In this document: positions 1 through 5,012 of the stretch, in pieces
Layout: every line of letters starts with the position of its first letter
How positions within the stretch are numbered: position 1 is the first letter of the stretch
Source of the DNA: Candidatus Faecivivens stercoravium
GTDB taxonomy: Bacteria > Bacillota > Clostridia > Oscillospirales > Ruminococcaceae
Reading direction: 5' to 3'
DNA length: 5,012 bases
NCBI GenBank assembly: GCA_018712425.1
Contig: DVHA01000142.1
Span: forward strand, 1 to 5,012
The notes under the pieces: model-generated
Databases searched by the model: none
Told to the model about the DNA's origin: nothing
Seen by the model: the letters and a program-made list of their open reading frames with translations, nothing else
Program-made: the position numbers and the translations under genes

Positions 1-36
1 TTTCATCCCCTGTTTCTTTCTTTTTTACAAATTTTA

Positions 37-45
37 TGATATAAT
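37..45 (+). promoter_or_regulatory. Extended -10 promoter for the mutS operon
   Basis: The sequence reads TGATATAAT: a perfect TATAAT hexamer at 40-45 preceded by the TG-N extension at 37-39. It lies in an AT-rich stretch (about 12-60) that contrasts sharply with the GC-rich genes. No good -35 box is present at normal spacing: the hexamer 17 bases upstream (17-22) is TTTCTT. Extended -10 promoters are known to tolerate a weak -35. Transcription would start near base 52, giving mutS a leader of only about 40 bases. This is the only promoter-like signal I see, so it probably drives all three genes. Assignment is by sequence match only. Confidence 0.7.
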
Positions 46-61
46 ATTTCTGAATGGAAAT

Positions 62-85
62 CTCCTGCCCGGGGCCGGGCAGGAG
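62..85 (+). promoter_or_regulatory. Perfect hairpin in the mutS leader covering a ribosome binding site
   Basis: Bases 62-72 (CTCCTGCCCGG) and 75-85 (CCGGGCAGGAG) are exact reverse complements separated by GG. In RNA the innermost pair cannot close, leaving a stem of about 10 base pairs, mostly G-C, with a 4-base loop. The right arm ends in AGGAG (81-85), 8 bases before the ATG at 94, so folding would hide that ribosome binding site. The left arm supplies the matching CTCCT. The hairpin begins about 10 bases after the predicted transcription start. No T-run follows it, so it does not look like an intrinsic terminator. A DNA-binding operator just downstream of the promoter is an alternative. 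The structure is seen directly; regulation is inferred. Confidence 0.65.
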
Positions 86-88
86 CAG

Positions 89-93
89 AAAGG

Positions 94-94
<1 letters not shown>
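89..94 (+). promoter_or_regulatory. Alternative ribosome binding site for mutS (start at 103)
   Basis: AAAGGA at 89-94 sits just outside the leader hairpin and 8 bases before an in-frame ATG at 103, an ideal distance. It overlaps the first ATG (94), for which it is too close to serve. The site therefore supports a MutS three residues shorter, and would remain accessible when the hairpin hides AGGAG at 81-85. The sequence alone does not decide between the two starts. Confidence 0.5.
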
Positions 95-2814
<2,720 letters not shown>

Positions 2815-2816
2815 AA

Positions 2817-2823
2817 AAGGAGG
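2817..2823 (+). promoter_or_regulatory. Near-consensus ribosome binding site of the acetyltransferase gene
   Basis: AAGGAGG lies 8 bases before the ATG at 2832, entirely within the 17-base gap after the mutS stop. It is the strongest ribosome binding site in the window, and no stable hairpin masks it. It fixes the start of the acetyltransferase and suggests efficient translation from the shared transcript. Confidence 0.85.
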
Positions 2824-2831
2824 AGCGGAAT

Positions 2832-3380
2832 ATGACCAAGCCGATACAGCCTAATGCCGCCGGCATTCCGCAGGAAGAGAATGGCGAATGGCTCTGGATG
2901 TCCAGGACGGCGGACGGGCTGGATCGGGAGGCTTTCCTGTCGGTTTTTAAGGAGTCTACCCTGGAAAACCTGCCGGGCTTTTATCCTGGCCTGCCGCAGC
3001 CCGAGGCACTCAGACGGTACGAAACCGAATTCTGGAATTATATCTGCGGCGATTTTCAAAAGGAAGGCGGCATACTGGCCATTCTGGGGGATGCCGGAGG
3101 TTACCGCGCCAGCGTGCGGCTTTACCCGCAGGGGGAAAACACCTACTACATCGAAGCGCTTGAAACCCGCCCCGACAGCCGCCGGATGGGGTATGGAAAG
3201 AGGCTGTACCGGCGGGTTATCGCCCGGCTGGAAGCGGCCGAAGGGGAAATCTGCCTCCGCGCCGACACCGGCAGGAACAACCGGGCGAGCATCGCCGCCC
3301 ATCTTTCCGCCGGTTTCCGGCTGGCGCCGGAGGCCCCGGAGCATCCGGGCCGGGTCAATTTTATCTATCAGACCCGCTGA
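2832..3380 (+). CDS. GNAT-family N-acetyltransferase, substrate unknown
   Basis: This 182-residue protein, probably cytoplasmic, should transfer an acetyl group from acetyl-CoA to an amine on an unknown small molecule or protein. The C-terminal half shows the GNAT fold: a beta strand YYIEALETRP (105-114) leading into the acetyl-CoA pyrophosphate loop R117-x-x-G120-x-G122 (RRMGYG), a long helix (about 122-136), a strand EICLRAD (139-145), then the N-x-x-S region NRASIAAHLSAGF (150-162), typical of motif B. The first 75 residues or so are not recognisable; they are rich in aromatic and acidic residues and may form the substrate side. There is no signal peptide or membrane segment. The start has a near-perfect ribosome binding site. 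The gene sits 17 bases after mutS and 31 before mutL, so it is very probably co-transcribed with them. No repair role is established for such proteins. The family call is firm; the substrate cannot be assigned. Confidence 0.85.
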   Translation: MTKPIQPNAAGIPQEENGEWLWMSRTADGLDREAFLSVFKESTLENLPGFYPGLPQPEALRRYETEFWNYICGDFQKEGGILAILGDAGGYRASVRLYPQGENTYYIEALETRPDSRRMGYGKRLYRRVIARLEAAEGEICLRADTGRNNRASIAAHLSAGFRLAPEAPEHPGRVNFIYQTR

Positions 3381-3395
3381 CGGGGTTTTAAGTTA

Positions 3396-3408
3396 GAAAG
3401 GGAAAGGG
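3396..3408 (+). promoter_or_regulatory. Ribosome binding site of mutL, tandem GAAAGG
   Basis: GAAAGG occurs twice head to tail (3396-3401 and 3402-3407, followed by another G). The first copy is 10 bases from the mutL ATG at 3412, close to the best distance; the second is only 4 bases away and is too near to work well. Neither is a strong AGGAGG match, so mutL may be translated less efficiently than the acetyltransferase before it. Confidence 0.55.
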
Positions 3409-3411
3409 TAT

Positions 3412-5012
3412 ATGCCGAAGATTAACGTCCTCCCCCGGGAGGTGGCCGAGCTGATCGCCGCCGGGGAGGTTATCGAACGGCCGGCTTCGATCGTCAAGGA
3501 GCTGGTCGAAAACGCGATCGACGCCGGTTCCACCGCCGTCACCGTCGAAATCCAGCACGGCGGGGTCAAATACCTGCGGGTGACCGACAACGGCTGCGGC
3601 ATCGAGCGGGAGGACGCCCCGAAGGCCTTTATGCGCCACGCGACCAGCAAGGTGCGGGACGCCTCCGACCTCGATTCGATTGGGACGCTGGGGTTCAGGG
3701 GGGAGGCGCTGGCGTCCATCGCCGCCGTCGCCCACGTCGAGATGATGACCAAGGTGAGGGGGGCGGCCGCCGGGACGCTGGTGCAGGTGAGCGGCTCGGA
3801 GGTGGTGGGCGTCTCGGACGCCGGCTGCCCCGACGGGACGACGATCGTCGTGCGGGACGTCTTCTATAACGTCCCGGCCCGGCTTAAGTTCCTCAAAAAG
3901 GACGCGACCGAGTCGGGGGCAGTGGCCTCGATCGTCGACAAAATCGCCCTCTCCCACCCGGAGATCTCCTTCTCCTTCATCCGGGACGGCAAGCAGGTCT
4001 ACCGCACCCCCGGCAACGGCGACCTGATGGGGGCGGTCTACACCGTCCTCGGGCGGGATTTCGCCAAGGGGATGCTGCCGGTCGACTATTCCTCCGGCGG
4101 GGTCAGGGTCAGCGGCTTTATCTGCCGCCCGGCGGCGGCCCGTTCGAACCGGTCGATGGAGCACTTTTTCGTCAACGGCCGGTACACCCGCACCCGCACC
4201 TGCGGGGTCGCGCTGGAAGAGGGTTACCGGGGGGCGCTGATGGTGGGGAAGTTCCCCTCCTGCGTGCTGATGCTCTCGATGCCCTGTGAGCTGGTGGATG
4301 TTAACGTCCACCCGGCCAAGATCGAGGTGCGGTTCCAGAGTGAGAAGGCGGTCTTTGACGCCGTCTATTTCGCCGTCAAATCGACCCTTCTAAAGGACGG
4401 GGAACTGGCTCCGAAGCCCGCGTCCCATAACACCGCCTCGCCGGTCACCTCCCCCTTCGCCGGACGGACCGAGGGGGAACAGGTCCCGCTGCCGAAGCGG
4501 GATGCCCCCGCTTTTGCCGAGATGTCGGCGGCGGAGTTTAAGGCCCGCTTCCAGCCGGAAAAGAAGCCGGAGGAAAAGCCCGGCGCGAAGGTGCAGCTGC
4601 GGGAAGAGTGGCTGCCGCCGAAGCGGCGGGAGGTGAGCCTCGACGTCGAGCCGGACCCGCAGGATTTCCCCGACCTCCCCGGCCGGCCGGAAGAAAAGCG
4701 GAAGGCCGCGGAGGCAAAGCGGCCGCCCGAACCGGAAGAGGAAGAACAGCCGGTGCTCCCTGCCTTCGGGAAAGAGAAGATAGCGTCGCCGGTCGCCTAC
4801 CGGGTAGGGGTGTCGGCCGACCCGGCGCTGAACGTGGAATTTGACGAGGAGGCGGACGGCGGGCCGGAAGCGGATGAAACGCCCGCTGTCCAGCCGCCGG
4901 AACCGGAGACCGTCCCGGAACCGGCCAAACCGGCGCCGCCGCCCGTGACCGTCTTCGGGGAGGTCTTTTCGACCTACATCCTCTGCCAGATCGGGGAGGA
5001 GTTCGTGCTGAT
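3412..5012 (+). CDS. mutL: DNA mismatch repair protein MutL, C-terminus beyond window
   Basis: MutL is the ATP-driven matchmaker that links mismatch-bound MutS to strand nicking and excision. The 533 visible codons contain no stop, and the gene continues past the right edge. The N-terminal GHKL ATPase (about 1-330) is complete: IAAGEVIERPASIVKELVEN (15-34) with the probable catalytic Glu30 and Mg-binding Asn34, DNGCGI (59-64), RHATSK (75-80), LGFRGEALASI (93-103), FYNVPARLKFL (151-161), and HPAKIEVRF (300-308) with the conserved Lys303. Residues about 331-511 are a long low-complexity linker. FGEVFSTYILCQ (515-526) matches the start of the MutL C-terminal dimerisation domain. The DQHAxxE-type endonuclease motif lies beyond the window and cannot be checked. 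The start at 3412 gives MPKINVLPREVAELIAAGEV, which aligns with the N-terminus of E. coli MutL with one extra residue. Full length is probably about 700 residues, inferred from usual C-terminal domain size. Confidence 0.97.
   Translation, partial: MPKINVLPREVAELIAAGEVIERPASIVKELVENAIDAGSTAVTVEIQHGGVKYLRVTDNGCGIEREDAPKAFMRHATSKVRDASDLDSIGTLGFRGEALASIAAVAHVEMMTKVRGAAAGTLVQVSGSEVVGVSDAGCPDGTTIVVRDVFYNVPARLKFLKKDATESGAVASIVDKIALSHPEISFSFIRDGKQVYRTPGNGDLMGAVYTVLGRDFAKGMLPVDYSSGGVRVSGFICRPAAARSNRSMEHFFVNGRYTRTRTCGVALEEGYRGALMVGKFPSCVLMLSMPCELVDVNVHPAKIEVRFQSEKAVFDAVYFAVKSTLLKDGELAPKPASHNTASPVTSPFAGRTEGEQVPLPKRDAPAFAEMSAAEFKARFQPEKKPEEKPGAKVQLREEWLPPKRREVSLDVEPDPQDFPDLPGRPEEKRKAAEAKRPPEPEEEEQPVLPAFGKEKIASPVAYRVGVSADPALNVEFDEEADGGPEADETPAVQPPEPETVPEPAKPAPPPVTVFGEVFSTYILCQIGEEFVL
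4402..4944 (+). other. Pro/Glu-rich disordered linker of MutL
   Basis: This part of mutL encodes residues 331-511, joining the ATPase half to the C-terminal half. By hand count, 35 of 181 residues are proline and 29 are glutamate, with many Lys and Ala. Patches such as EKKPEEKP (383-390), PEPEEEEQP (439-447) and PPEPETVPEPAKPAPPP (495-511) look like a flexible, disordered tether. A less biased island at about 451-470 (around KEKIASPVAYRVG) breaks it up. MutL linkers are known to be poorly conserved and flexible, and about 100 residues is common in E. coli and B. subtilis, so this one is long. Confidence 0.8.

Noticed and set aside
24..29. TTTACA as the -35 box of the mutS promoter
   Set aside because: It matches TTGACA at five of six positions, but is only 10 bases from TATAAT at 40-45, whereas 16-18 is needed. 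The extended -10 reading explains the promoter better.
62..85. Leader hairpin as an intrinsic terminator or attenuator
   Set aside because: The stem is strong, but the bases after it are CAGAAAGG with no T-run. On the opposite strand the following bases are not a T-run either, and there is no gene there for it to end.
2854..3396. Second + strand open frame overlapping the acetyltransferase (180 codons)
   Set aside because: It is shifted relative to the GNAT frame, rich in Arg, Trp, Gly and Pro, and has no motif or ribosome binding site. The GNAT frame carries the RRMGYG and NRAS motifs.
3589..3660. Possible phase-variable tandem repeat in the mutL ATPase region
   Set aside because: Salmonella mutL can switch through a six-base repeat encoding Leu-Ala units just before RHATSK. 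Here the matching segment reads EREDAPKAFM with no tandem repeat, so that mechanism does not apply.
3388..4311. Long open frame of 307 codons on the - strand opposite mutL
   Set aside because: It lies wholly opposite the conserved MutL ATPase coding sequence. The translation is rich in Asp, Gly, His, Pro and Arg with no recognisable domain, as expected for a frame opposite GC-biased codons, and it has no convincing ribosome binding site or promoter.
4608..4844. Small + strand open frame inside the mutL linker region (78 codons)
   Set aside because: It is a shifted frame of the Pro/Glu-rich linker, giving Arg/Gly/Ala-rich low complexity. The mutL frame is continuous through it.

Overview
The window holds a DNA mismatch-repair gene cluster read left to right on the + strand: a complete mutS, a complete small GNAT-family acetyltransferase gene, and the first 533 codons of mutL, which runs off the right edge. 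The DNA is GC-rich with strong C/G preference at third codon positions. Gaps between genes are short (17 and 31 bases), purine-rich Shine-Dalgarno sequences precede the genes, and mutS and mutL are almost adjacent. Together with the MutS and MutL sequence style, this suggests a GC-rich member of the Firmicutes, probably Clostridia (Oscillospirales-like). That placement is inferred from gene order and protein style and was not checked by a search.

Layout: bases 1-60 are AT-rich and carry a likely extended -10 promoter (TGATATAAT). Bases 62-85 form a perfect inverted repeat, 11 bases per arm, whose right arm contains the AGGAG that would serve as the ribosome binding site for the first mutS start codon. 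mutS spans 94-2814. The GNAT gene (2832-3380) follows with a near-consensus ribosome binding site. mutL begins at 3412. No other promoter is evident, so the three genes probably form one operon.

How the genes work together: MutS recognises mispaired or looped bases and, as an ATP-bound clamp, recruits MutL. In bacteria without MutH, MutL normally nicks the error-containing strand with the help of the beta sliding clamp. MutS here has its mismatch-reading Phe-x-Glu, its complete ATPase and a clamp-binding-like peptide near the C-terminus. MutL has its full ATPase half and an unusually long Pro/Glu-rich linker. Its C-terminal dimerisation/endonuclease half lies beyond the window, so nicking ability cannot be judged. 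The acetyltransferase has no known role in mismatch repair, and its substrate cannot be read from the sequence.

The most interesting features are the mutS leader hairpin that masks one ribosome binding site while leaving a second one free, and the acetyltransferase between mutS and mutL. I see no convincing evidence of a wholly new system, mobile element, CRISPR array or RNA gene. No stretch longer than 300 bases lacks a gene.
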